Source: Bacillota bacterium (lineage in GTDB: Bacteria > Bacillota > Bacilli > Paenibacillales > UBA4045). From it: a stretch of DNA of 64,000 nt. A program made the translations under genes and the position numbers. Of the stretch, positions 24,791 to 33,243 are shown in pieces; within the stretch, counting starts at the first letter, position 1, and every line of letters begins with the position of its first letter. The notes beneath the pieces were generated by a model, which had not been told where the DNA came from, did no database searches, and worked only from the letters and a program-made list of their open reading frames with translations. The stretch spans positions 124,001 to 188,000 of the forward strand of contig JAEZQY010000029.1 in NCBI GenBank assembly GCA_023441055.1, written 5' to 3'.

Positions 24791-25672
24791 TTAGTAATGA
24801 ACCCATCGTTTCTGGCCCCACCACTGCAGCAAGGTCATGAGCATAATAATCAAGAACAATGCCCAAGAAATCGTAGATGCATAGCTCATATCGTAGTAAC
24901 GGAATGCATTCTGGTACACATAGAGTGGAAGAATCGTCGTGCTGTTGCCCGGTCCGCCCTGCGTGATGGCTTGAATGATACCGAACGTCTTCATCGTCAT
25001 AATCAAGCCGGTGATGAGTAGCAGGAACGTCGTCGGGCTCACGAGCGGCAGCATAATCTTGCGAACCATCTGCCATCGGCTTGCACCGTCTATACGCGCC
25101 GCCTCCAGCAGCTCTGGCGAAATTTCCTGTAATGCCGCAAGATAAATGATCATGTTGTAACCGAGCATGAACCATATCCAGATCATATCGATCGCATACA
25201 TCGATGTGCTCGTTGTTGATAACCAGCCCGGTGGATTGTCAATGCCGACCGCCCGGAGTAGTTCATTGATTGGACCTTGTGTCGGGTTGAACAACAGCAT
25301 CCATACGAACGCGATGGCCACCCCACTCGTAATGTATGGCATGAAGTATAGCGCGCGAAGCGTCTTCTTCAAGTACACGCTCTGATTGAGAATGACCGCA
25401 ACAAGGAATGCCAGCCCGATGGATACCGGGACAGACAGTAAGAAGACCAATGTGTTCTTAATTGCAATATAAAAGACTTTGTCAGACAGCAAGCGCTCGA
25501 TATTATTCAGCCCGACAAAGCCAAGCGATGTGCTCATAAACCGATAGTCTGTGAACATCAGGAAAAATGACACAATCGCCGGTATGATGAAGAAGATCAA
25601 TACGCCAATCATATTGGGGCCAATAAATAAATAACCGAGCAGCCGCTGCCGTTTCATCCAGTTTTGCTTCAT
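24791..25672 (-). CDS. Sugar ABC transporter permease, MalF/UgpA type
   Basis: The 293-residue permease begins with LLGYLFIGPNMIGVLIFFIIPA and carries the EAA loop (LEAARIDGASRWQMVRKIMLPLVSP). AGGAGATC precedes the ATG. It is the first gene of a permease unit separated from the binding-protein gene by 225 bases that hold both a terminator and a second copy of the regulated promoter. No ATPase gene is nearby. Confidence 0.9.
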   Translation of the reverse strand: MKQNWMKRQRLLGYLFIGPNMIGVLIFFIIPAIVSFFLMFTDYRFMSTSLGFVGLNNIERLLSDKVFYIAIKNTLVFLLSVPVSIGLAFLVAVILNQSVYLKKTLRALYFMPYITSGVAIAFVWMLLFNPTQGPINELLRAVGIDNPPGWLSTTSTSMYAIDMIWIWFMLGYNMIIYLAALQEISPELLEAARIDGASRWQMVRKIMLPLVSPTTFLLLITGLIMTMKTFGIIQAITQGGPGNSTTILPLYVYQNAFRYYDMSYASTISWALFLIIMLMTLLQWWGQKRWVHY

Positions 25673-25709
25673 CAGGATCTCCTCCTACTCTGCTTACTCT
25701 AAGGTACTC

Positions 25710-25768
25710 TCAGCTTAACAAGATACCGAGCTGCTTATAAGGAAGAAAACTATCGAAATGATGGAACA
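25710..25768 (-). promoter_or_regulatory. Regulated promoter copy B (before the permeases)
   Basis: Half-sites GGAAGA (25741) and GGAACA (25763) are 22 bases apart, as in copy A. On the minus strand they are followed after 18 bases by CTTGTTAAGCTGA, matching the CTTGTTATGCTGA that follows copy A after 19 bases. This looks like the same AraC-type response-regulator promoter reused for the permease unit. Confidence 0.55.
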
Positions 25769-25850
25769 AAACCATACAATTACATCACCGTCTAAAATCA
25801 CTTTCTTGCGACACCCAAGAAATGTTCTATTGACCCCATGTAGAGAAAAA

Positions 25851-25881
25851 CTGCATCAAAGGCCATAAGCCTTCGATGCAG
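25851..25881 (-). terminator. Terminator between binding-protein and permease genes
   Basis: CTGCATC and GATGCAG, with inner AAGGC/GCCTT pairs, form a hairpin; on the minus strand TTTTTCT follows. It lies right after the binding-protein gene and upstream of the permeases, so it should raise the ratio of binding protein to permease. Confidence 0.8.
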
Positions 25882-25897
25882 CCGGTTGTGCTCCACT

Positions 25898-27247
25898 TTA
25901 TTTGCCTAAAAATTGATTGTGACGCTTAACGATATTGGTGATCGTCTGATCAATCGTCTGGTCGCCGAGGAAGTACTGCTCGTATTCGGCTTTGCGTCCA
26001 TCGATCACTTCTTGCTCTAAGCTGCGCACATATGTTGGCGTTTGATCGCCGAACAGCACGTATTGTAAGGAGTCAACATCATACGTATCGCCTACATCAC
26101 CAAGCAAGCTATCCATTGCCGCCACAGCATCAACTTCACTAGAGGCCGGAAGACGTCCGCCTGCAGCCATCGGCATCATGCCGCCATCGGTATACCATTT
26201 CAGGAATTCCCACGCTGCGTCTACATGCTTTGACTTCGGATTGATCGAGACGATGTCGCCCAGTCCGCCGTTAGCTAGGTGGTCAGCTTCACTATCAGTT
26301 GAGCGCGGAACCGGTGCGAATGCAATCGGGAAGTCGCGTGGGAAGTCCTTCAAGTTGTTCGAGCTGCGAATCAACCATTCCCCAATGTTGAGCATCGCGG
26401 CTTCACCGTTCAGGAACATGTTCTCTACCGGCATCTTGGATGTAATTTGCTCCCCGTAGCTCGGTGTAGAATTGTCTTCATGCATCATTGCGTTCAGTGT
26501 GGTCATCCATTGTTGAATGGCGGGATGATCCATGTTGGAAGTACCATCTGCCTTCGTATATCCAAACTTCGACAGCACCGTATCCATTGGGTTAGCGATG
26601 ACTTCCGTATGCTGCACGAAGCCATATACCCCATCTTTAGTCAACGCCTTCGCATACTGCCTCAGCTCTTCCCACGTCCATTGCGTAGGCACTTCCAGCC
26701 CGGCTGCTTCAAGCATGTCCTTATTCAGCGCCACGAATGTCACGCTCTTCTTGGTCGGAATACCATAATACTTGCCGTCTAACATCCACAGCTTCGCATC
26801 AGATCCGATCTTGGCATCGATATCATAATCATTATACTCACTCAGGTCTACTGCTACACCTGCGTCGACACGCTTCTTCAAGCGAGTCAGATCATAGCCA
26901 ACATACAAATCTACGTTCTGTCCAGTCATCAGCGCCGTATCCAGCTTTAGATTGCCGTCGTCATCGTTGACGAAACGTATATATTCAACTTGAATATTCG
27001 CGTTCTCTGCGTTCCATGCATCTACAACCGCTTGTGGTCCAGACTCCGGCGGCACGCCGCCCCACATTGTCAGCTTAATTGATTCGGTCGGTGACCCGCT
27101 GTCGCTGTTCGAGCTGTTGCTTGTAGTCCCCCCATTGTTAGAAGCGCTTCCAGCATTATTGTTATTCGTAGAAGAACAACCTGCCGCGATCAATGCAATG
27201 ATGAGCAATAGTGATAATATAAATGCGTACCCTCTTCTCTTGTTCAA
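25898..27247 (-). CDS. Extracellular sugar-binding lipoprotein, family 1
   Basis: The product of about 449 residues has a basic N-terminus, a hydrophobic stretch and the lipobox LIAAGC, then an Asn/Ser/Gly linker and a family 1 solute-binding fold (SIKLTMWGGVPPESG..., AAWEFLKWYTDGG). GGAGG lies 8 bases before the TTG at 27247, whereas the ATG at 27253 is only 2 bases from it, so I prefer the TTG. It captures a sugar outside the membrane for the two permeases downstream. The YesM/YesN pair upstream on the same strand presumably controls it. Confidence 0.9.
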   Translation of the reverse strand: MNKRRGYAFILSLLLIIALIAAGCSSTNNNNAGSASNNGGTTSNSSNSDSGSPTESIKLTMWGGVPPESGPQAVVDAWNAENANIQVEYIRFVNDDDGNLKLDTALMTGQNVDLYVGYDLTRLKKRVDAGVAVDLSEYNDYDIDAKIGSDAKLWMLDGKYYGIPTKKSVTFVALNKDMLEAAGLEVPTQWTWEELRQYAKALTKDGVYGFVQHTEVIANPMDTVLSKFGYTKADGTSNMDHPAIQQWMTTLNAMMHEDNSTPSYGEQITSKMPVENMFLNGEAAMLNIGEWLIRSSNNLKDFPRDFPIAFAPVPRSTDSEADHLANGGLGDIVSINPKSKHVDAAWEFLKWYTDGGMMPMAAGGRLPASSEVDAVAAMDSLLGDVGDTYDVDSLQYVLFGDQTPTYVRSLEQEVIDGRKAEYEQYFLGDQTIDQTITNIVKRHNQFLGK

Positions 27248-27288
27248 TTCCATGACCTCCTTGATTGTTTGATGTTCATCTTGCTTAT

Positions 27289-27348
27289 TCAGCATAACAA
27301 GCAGGAGTCGAGACTGATAAGGAACAAATCTGCTAAAATCATGGAACA
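27289..27348 (-). promoter_or_regulatory. Regulated promoter copy A (before the binding-protein gene)
   Basis: Direct half-sites GGAACA at 27321 and 27343 are 22 bases apart, that is two helical turns. The proximal site abuts a weak -35 (TATCAG on the minus strand), 17 bases from the -10 TATGCT. This is the layout of an AraC-type activator site; the response regulator encoded next door is the obvious binder. Confidence 0.55.
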
Positions 27349-27360
27349 GATATACACAAT

Positions 27361-28188
27361 CTAGCTATGGCCATTCGCGCCGGACTGCTGATTTGTTCTA
27401 CGTCCCCCGCGATAAGAAAGCCTATATTGACTGGGTGTTTGACCGACGATACGCTTGAATATCTTAATGAAATAATTATCGTTCACGAAGCCGACCTTCG
27501 CGCCAATTTCATTCACAGGCAGTCCTGTCTTCATAAGCAGCGCCTTCGCTTGCTCGACGCGCACCTCATGCACGTAATGGATCAGCGTCTTGCCTGTCTT
27601 CTTCTTGAACAAGGCACTTACGTAGTTCTCACCCATCATCACGAATTGCGACATCGACTTGACGGTGATGTCCAGTGCATAGTTTAACTCGATATAGTCG
27701 AGAATCTTGTTCACTTCCGGATGTGAGGTATCTGGCTTATGCACACCAGGCTCGGCTGTCTCCGCAACCTCAGTAGCTGCTGTAGTGACACTGGCGACCT
27801 GCTCGCGAGTGCTGCTAAGCTCCAAGCTAATCTTCTGCAGCGTCTGCCGCAGGTCATTGACGCTCATCGACAGCTTTAATATATAATTGGATGCTCCATA
27901 TTCCATCGCTTGGCGGACGTACTCGAATTCGCCCATACATGTGAGCATAACGAACTTACAGTCCAATCCATTCGCGCGAGTCTGTCGCAGCAGCTCGATG
28001 CCGTCCATGATCGGCATAACGATATCCGTCAGCACAAGATCCGGCGGGTCCTTGATAATGCGGTCAAGCGCTTCTTGACCATTGCCCGCTTCACCAGCCA
28101 GCGTGAAGCCGATATCCTCCCACTGAATGAGCTCCTTAACCGATTCCCGAACGAACACTTCATCCTCAACCAGAAGCACCTTCCACAT
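27361..28188 (-). CDS. AraC-type response regulator, YesN family
   Basis: The 275-residue protein has an N-terminal receiver domain (VLLVEDEVFVRESVKEL, phosphoacceptor Asp in LVLTDIVMPIMDG, Lys in YILKLS) and a C-terminal AraC double helix-turn-helix (VNEIGAKVGFVNDNYFIKIFKRIVGQTPSQYR). The ATG at 28188 has GGGAGGGG 6 bases upstream and overlaps the kinase gene by 23 bases, so the pair is coupled. It should be phosphorylated by that kinase and activate the adjacent sugar importer. Confidence 0.9.
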   Translation of the reverse strand: MWKVLLVEDEVFVRESVKELIQWEDIGFTLAGEAGNGQEALDRIIKDPPDLVLTDIVMPIMDGIELLRQTRANGLDCKFVMLTCMGEFEYVRQAMEYGASNYILKLSMSVNDLRQTLQKISLELSSTREQVASVTTAATEVAETAEPGVHKPDTSHPEVNKILDYIELNYALDITVKSMSQFVMMGENYVSALFKKKTGKTLIHYVHEVRVEQAKALLMKTGLPVNEIGAKVGFVNDNYFIKIFKRIVGQTPSQYRLSYRGGRRTNQQSGANGHS

Positions 28189-29995
28189 ACCGATCCCCTC
28201 CCGCTTGTATGGTTGACTGTTCCGTCTGTTCATAAGGTGGAGACATCAATAGCGGCAACGACAATCTGACGATCGTGCCCTGCTCCAGCGGAACTATCTC
28301 CAGTTGCCCCTTGTCCTTGAACAGGAGCCGAAGCCGCTCCCGAATATTGTCCAGCCCAATACCCGGCCGCTTAGGACCGCTGGACTTCAACTTTCCAGCC
28401 TGCTCCATACCAATCCCATTGTCCTCCACCTCAATCTGGAGCGTCTCGGCATCAGCCTTGACGATGAGAATGCGGATATTCCCTTGCCCCGGCAAGCTGC
28501 TGATCCCATGCTGGATCGCGTTCTCTACGAGTGGCTGCAGACTAAGCTTAGGCACGATTGCATACAGCAAGCTGTCATCGATATCATAGTGCACCTCGAA
28601 GCCATTGCGATATCTCGTCTTCTGAATGTACACATAAGCATGCGTCAATTCGATTTCGTTCTTCAGGTGGATCAAGTCAATTTCCGAGTTCAAGCTAGCT
28701 TCCAGCAGTTTCCCAAGTGACATCGAGATTTCGGCAATTTCATCATTGTGATTGCGCAAGGCAATCCACTTGATTGTATTCAGCGTATTGAGTAAGAAGT
28801 GTGGGTTGAGTTGTGCCAACAGCATCTGGAATTGAATCGCTTCCTTCTTCCTCTCCTCCACCTTCAGCTGTTGGATCAATTCATGCATATCGTCCAACAT
28901 GCGATTATACGTTTGCGCGAGCTCTAGAATCTCGCCATTGTACTTATGCTCTGGCAACCGAACCCGCAGATTCTTGCGCACCGCCTCTCGCATCTTGTGC
29001 TGCAGGAACGACAATGGGCGAGTAAAGGCATGAGCGATAATCAAGGTGATCACGACGAAAGCGACAGTTAGCGCGAAGAGGGTGGCGAAGTATTGCTGCT
29101 TCAACGCGTCCAGCTCATCGAACAGCACTGCGGTTGGAATCCGGTTGATCAAATACCATCCTAGTGATTCCAGATAGCTGTAATTCACCAGCGAAGCTTG
29201 ATCGTCATCAAGCAAGTATCCGGCTTCAACGGATGTGATGATAGTAGCAATAACAGAGGTGGAGAGCGAAGCATCACGTACAGACCCTGCAATTTGTTCT
29301 CCCTGCCGATTTATGATGAAGTATTCCTGATCACTCACCGAGTTGCTGAGCATCGATTGAAACCAGTAATTATAGTCGATACTAATTCGTGCAAGCGCAT
29401 AAGAGCGGTAACTTTGATCCTTAAGCGGCGCATAGAGGGACAATAATGAAGGGCTGGTCGACAGATCACGGAACACGTAGTTATCATCATTCGGCACCCA
29501 TTGAGATGTCTGTGATTCAAGTGCCCTCTGGAACGAAGGATTGGCATACGTGGTATCGTAATTGAGCCGTTTCGCCGGTTGATATGACGTATATACGTTG
29601 CCATGATAATCAAGCAGGGTGAAGTAGACCCAGGGATTATATAGGAAGAAGCTGTTGTTGAAATCCTGGAACCGCTCCTCCACGAGGCGCTTGTTCTCAA
29701 GCGGTGATCTGCTTTCCGGTGCTTTCATGACATCGCGCAGTGTCGAGTCCTGCTCTAGAAAGATCAGGGTCTTGAAAGCTATACTCATCTGATCATCCAA
29801 TGTTCGCTTCATACTTTGCAGTTGTTCATGGCTTTGCTCGCTAATTTTTTGCTGGACGAGCGTTTCAATATTTTGATAATTATAAATGTTAAGAACCGAG
29901 AAGGGCAACAGAATGAGGATGATGAAAGCTACGAATATCCGATACTTCAGCTTCTGCGGTAATAGCGCTTTCATTCTCTGCAGTATAACAACCAT
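28166..29995 (-). CDS. Sensor histidine kinase, YesM family
   Basis: The 609-residue membrane kinase has an N-terminal membrane segment (about residues 19-38), an extracellular Cache-like domain, a second segment near residue 310, a HAMP region, the His-kinase core LNPHFLLNTLNTIKW (His near 398) and a GHKL ATPase domain (ENAIQHGI, EDNGIGM, GIGLDNIRERL). This is the LytS/YesM class that pairs with AraC-type response regulators. It overlaps the regulator gene and precedes a sugar importer, whose substrate it probably senses outside the cell, directly or through the binding protein. Confidence 0.9.
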   Translation of the reverse strand: MVVILQRMKALLPQKLKYRIFVAFIILILLPFSVLNIYNYQNIETLVQQKISEQSHEQLQSMKRTLDDQMSIAFKTLIFLEQDSTLRDVMKAPESRSPLENKRLVEERFQDFNNSFFLYNPWVYFTLLDYHGNVYTSYQPAKRLNYDTTYANPSFQRALESQTSQWVPNDDNYVFRDLSTSPSLLSLYAPLKDQSYRSYALARISIDYNYWFQSMLSNSVSDQEYFIINRQGEQIAGSVRDASLSTSVIATIITSVEAGYLLDDDQASLVNYSYLESLGWYLINRIPTAVLFDELDALKQQYFATLFALTVAFVVITLIIAHAFTRPLSFLQHKMREAVRKNLRVRLPEHKYNGEILELAQTYNRMLDDMHELIQQLKVEERKKEAIQFQMLLAQLNPHFLLNTLNTIKWIALRNHNDEIAEISMSLGKLLEASLNSEIDLIHLKNEIELTHAYVYIQKTRYRNGFEVHYDIDDSLLYAIVPKLSLQPLVENAIQHGISSLPGQGNIRILIVKADAETLQIEVEDNGIGMEQAGKLKSSGPKRPGIGLDNIRERLRLLFKDKGQLEIVPLEQGTIVRLSLPLLMSPPYEQTEQSTIQAGGDRYVEGASG

Positions 29996-30070
29996 CCCCC
30001 TCGCTCCTATTTAATAGCACCATTATATCATCTCTATCTGTTAGCACCTTCAACTCGCATAAATTGCACA

Positions 30071-30120
30071 GATTTGTTGAATTTTCCTGCGTGTTCAGTT
30101 ACCTGATGTGTAGATTTGTT
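30071..30120. promoter_or_regulatory. Repeated GATTTGTT elements upstream of the kinase gene
   Basis: GATTTGTT occurs at 30071 and 30113, spaced 42 bases (four turns), each preceded by an A. The same AGATTTGTT word appears on the minus strand within promoter copy A at 27321-27329. They may be further sites of the YesN-type regulator or of the neighbouring AraC protein. Confidence 0.3.
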
Positions 30121-30127
30121 CTATTTC

Positions 30128-31012
30128 CTAATGTTCGGCGACGCCCCATTGCTTCCGCGCCTCTGAAGGCGGTATCGCTTTGTGAGCTTTGTAGATGCGG
30201 CTGAAGTAATAAATATCATGGAAGCCAGTGGCGATCGCGATTTCTGATATATTCATCGCGCTATTGCGCAGCAGATACTCTGCTTTCTTCAGCCGAATAG
30301 ATCGAATATACTCGGTCAGCGTCTGGTTTGTCAGCTCCTTGAACAGTCTGCTGAAGTGAAAGCGGCTCAAGCCAGCGAGACCAGCTAGCCGTTCAACTCT
30401 TATCTGCTCCGCGTTATGCTCCTCGATATATTGGAATACTTGGGTGAATCGATCCAAGCTGCGGATACGCAGCATGTACTGATCCTCATTTAGTACTTTG
30501 TCCACATAGCTGCGCAGCAGAACCGTCATGATTCGATACAAATAAGATTTGACGGACAATTCATATCCAATCTGCTTATCCTCAAGCTCCTTAGCTAGTG
30601 CTAACAGATTGTCCTGCAGCTCTCGATCATCGGTGATATGATTCTGGAACAAGATATGGTTCTGGGTGATCGGCGTAATAAATTTGGCTTCGGCTGAATC
30701 CAGCCTCTGACTGTGCAGTAAGGATAAGTCAGTGATCAGCACATGATAATGGAGCTCGTCTGAGAGACTGCTTCCATAATGAATGTCATTGCTATTCACA
30801 ATGACGATACCGCCTTCCCTGACCTCATAGGGCACGCCATTGCATTCGAACAAGGCTGTTCCCGAGATGACATACAGGATCTCCAGATGGCTATGCCAGT
30901 GATGGTTGAATATCATCCTTCCATTCTCATTTATACGGGTCAGCTGCATCTTGATTGGGAAATGCGGGTCCGGCATAAACATCGGCTCACGCAGCGCTTC
31001 AGGTTTACTCAT
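30128..31012 (-). CDS. AraC family regulator with cupin sensor
   Basis: The 294-residue protein has an N-terminal cupin domain (NHHWHSHLEILYVISGTALFECNGVPYEVREGGIVIVNSNDIHYG) and a C-terminal AraC double helix-turn-helix (ISEIAIATGFHDIYYFSRIYKAHKAIPPSEARKQWG). I start it at the ATG at 31012, which has GGAAGGGTGG upstream; the frame beyond it runs into the divergent promoter region. It is divergent from the Gfo/Idh/MocA and isomerase genes and probably regulates them in response to a sugar. Confidence 0.83.
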   Translation of the reverse strand: MSKPEALREPMFMPDPHFPIKMQLTRINENGRMIFNHHWHSHLEILYVISGTALFECNGVPYEVREGGIVIVNSNDIHYGSSLSDELHYHVLITDLSLLHSQRLDSAEAKFITPITQNHILFQNHITDDRELQDNLLALAKELEDKQIGYELSVKSYLYRIMTVLLRSYVDKVLNEDQYMLRIRSLDRFTQVFQYIEEHNAEQIRVERLAGLAGLSRFHFSRLFKELTNQTLTEYIRSIRLKKAEYLLRNSAMNISEIAIATGFHDIYYFSRIYKAHKAIPPSEARKQWGVAEH

Positions 31013-31133
31013 TCTTGATCCACCCTTCCAAATCGCACAATCGCACAAATAAACCGCATACCATGTTATGGTCACTTACTCACTCTTATTATTATAATGC
31101 AAAGTAAATACAGAATAATAGACTGGAGTGATT

Positions 31134-32198
31134 ATGATGGCAAAGACTTGGAATGTCGGTATAATTGGCGCAGGCTCAATCTCCCATGCACATATCGCCG
31201 CTTATCAGAACAACCCTGCGGTTCGCATCTACGCGATCTGCGATCTGAATGAGGAACGAGCACAGATCACAGCACAGAAAGTTAAAGCTGAGAAAGTATT
31301 TACGAACTATCATGACCTGCTTGCAGATCCGAACATTGATGCAGTGAGCATCTGCACCTGGAACAACACCCATGCGGAGATCAGCATCGCCGCGGTTCGC
31401 GCAGGAAAGCATGTGCTCGTAGAGAAGCCGTTATGCCGAACGGTAGAGGAGGCGTTAGCCCTACAGCAGGCTGTTCGCGAATCGGGCAAGCTGCTGATGG
31501 TCGGCTTCGTCCGGCGCTACGATCCGAATGCACAGATGTTGAAGCGATTTGTTGATCAAGGGGAATTCGGCGACATCTATTATGCCAAGGCATCCAACCT
31601 GCGAAGGTTAGGCAATCCGGGCGGCTGGTTCTCCGATATAGAGCGGTCAGGCGGCGGTCCGCTGATCGATATCGGCGTCCATATTATCGACTTGTGCTGG
31701 TACATGATGGGCCGGCCGAAGGCGGTGTCTGTCAGCGGCAATACGTACCACAAGCTGGGCAATCGCGCTAATATTAAAAACCTGTCCTTCTATCAAGCGG
31801 CAGACTACGATGCCTCGAAGAATACAGTAGAGGATCTAGCCAATGCGTTGATTCGCTTCGAGAACGGCGCATCATTAATGATTGATGTCAGCTTCACGCT
31901 GCATAGTCAGAAGGATGAAGGCACGGTCAAGCTCTTCGGAGACAAGGGCGGCTTCGAGATCGATCCGGAGATCCGCATGGTGACAGAGAAGCACGGAACC
32001 ATCCTGAATACAACGCCTCAGACCGATTCGAAGGGCTTCAGCTTCACACATGGATTCCAGTCGGAGATTGACCACTTCATCGACTGCCTGACCCATGGAC
32101 GCGAACCGATCAGTCCCGTGGAGGACGGGGTCGAGATGATGAGGATGCTGTGCGCGATCTACGAATCAGCCCGAACGGGAGCGGAAGTGCGTCTATAA
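31134..32198 (+). CDS. Gfo/Idh/MocA family oxidoreductase
   Basis: The 354-residue protein has the Rossmann motif GAGSISHAHI, the catalytic EKP (HVLVEKPLCRT) and the C-terminal fold with GGPLIDIGVHIIDLCWYMMG. The family oxidises or reduces sugars and inositols with NAD(P). GGAG lies 5 bases before the ATG at 31134 (8 before 31137). It is followed 26 bases later by a TIM-barrel sugar isomerase gene; such pairs often convert an inositol or rare hexose. The exact substrate cannot be read. Confidence 0.87.
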   Translation: MMAKTWNVGIIGAGSISHAHIAAYQNNPAVRIYAICDLNEERAQITAQKVKAEKVFTNYHDLLADPNIDAVSICTWNNTHAEISIAAVRAGKHVLVEKPLCRTVEEALALQQAVRESGKLLMVGFVRRYDPNAQMLKRFVDQGEFGDIYYAKASNLRRLGNPGGWFSDIERSGGGPLIDIGVHIIDLCWYMMGRPKAVSVSGNTYHKLGNRANIKNLSFYQAADYDASKNTVEDLANALIRFENGASLMIDVSFTLHSQKDEGTVKLFGDKGGFEIDPEIRMVTEKHGTILNTTPQTDSKGFSFTHGFQSEIDHFIDCLTHGREPISPVEDGVEMMRMLCAIYESARTGAEVRL

Positions 32199-32224
32199 AA
32201 ATCGAAGAGGGAGTTGAAACGCTG

Positions 32225-33100
32225 ATGAAGGTAACGAATAAGATCGGTGTGATCGTGGACAGCTTTCGAGTTGGTGTGAAGGAAGGGTTAGTCAAGGCCA
32301 AGCAAGTCGGCGCAGAGGGTGTTCAGATTTACGCTGTTCATGGTGAGATGGATCCGGCGAATCTATCTGCTGCAGACCGCACGCAATGGAAGGACTATAT
32401 CGCCTCCTTAGACTTAGAGATCAGCGCGCTCGTCGGTGACCTGGGCGGCCATGGCTTCCAAGACGCTGCTGAGAACCAGTGGAAGATCGAGAAGTCCAAG
32501 CGTATCCTGGACCTGGCTGTCGAGCTCGGGACGAATGTAGTCACGACCCATATCGGTATAGTACCCGACGACACTAGCAGCAAAGTATACCATGACATGC
32601 AAGCGGCCTGCGAGGAACTGAGCGCCTACGCGACCAGTATGAATGCCTACTTCGCCATCGAGACCGGACCGGAGACATCCGCCCATCTCAAGGCGTTCCT
32701 GGATACACTGGGCTCGAACGGCGTCTCCGTCAACTTCGACCCCGCCAACATGGTCATGGTAACAGGCGACGACCCGGTGCAGGGCGTGTATACCTTGAAG
32801 GACTACATCGTACATACTCATGCTAAGGACGGAGTCCGACTCAGGGTAATCGATCCGCGCGAGGTATATGGGTCCCTTGGTTACAAGAAGCTGGATCATG
32901 ATGAGATTGCGGACATGGCCCACAGCGGTCCTTCCTTCCGGGAAGTACCGCTCGGCGAGGGCGCTGTCGACTGGCCGAACTACATCAAGGCACTGTCTGA
33001 TATTGGATATAAGGGGTACCTGACGATCGAACGTGAAGTAGGCGCGAATCCCGAGGCGGACATTGCGAAGGCTGTGCAGTTCTTGAACACGTTTAGATAA
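32225..33100 (+). CDS. Sugar phosphate isomerase/epimerase (TIM barrel)
   Basis: The 291-residue protein is an AP-endonuclease-2-like TIM barrel with metal-ligand segments AIETGPE, NFDPANMV, VHTHAKDG and LTIERE. Such enzymes isomerise or epimerise sugars and inosose. I start at the ATG at 32225 because the upstream frame overlaps the end of the dehydrogenase gene. It forms an operon with the preceding Gfo/Idh/MocA gene and ends at a strong terminator. Substrate unknown. Confidence 0.85.
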   Translation: MKVTNKIGVIVDSFRVGVKEGLVKAKQVGAEGVQIYAVHGEMDPANLSAADRTQWKDYIASLDLEISALVGDLGGHGFQDAAENQWKIEKSKRILDLAVELGTNVVTTHIGIVPDDTSSKVYHDMQAACEELSAYATSMNAYFAIETGPETSAHLKAFLDTLGSNGVSVNFDPANMVMVTGDDPVQGVYTLKDYIVHTHAKDGVRLRVIDPREVYGSLGYKKLDHDEIADMAHSGPSFREVPLGEGAVDWPNYIKALSDIGYKGYLTIEREVGANPEADIAKAVQFLNTFR

Positions 33101-33121
33101 TCAGCAATGGGCGGCTGCAAT

Positions 33122-33173
33122 GAGCCGACAGCTAGAACGACTATGCTTGCATAGTTATATACGCTGTCGGCTC
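33122..33173 (+). terminator. Terminator with nested hairpin
   Basis: GAGCCGACAGC pairs with GCTGTCGGCTC (11 bases), and the loop holds a second stem ACTATG/CATAGT. TTTATAT follows on the plus strand. It ends the dehydrogenase-isomerase operon. Confidence 0.85.
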
Positions 33174-33243
33174 TTTATATCCGCTATAAGAAGTTGCGAA
33201 TTCTATTAGGTTTACACATAATAGAGTGGGGGTGAGTGAGATT

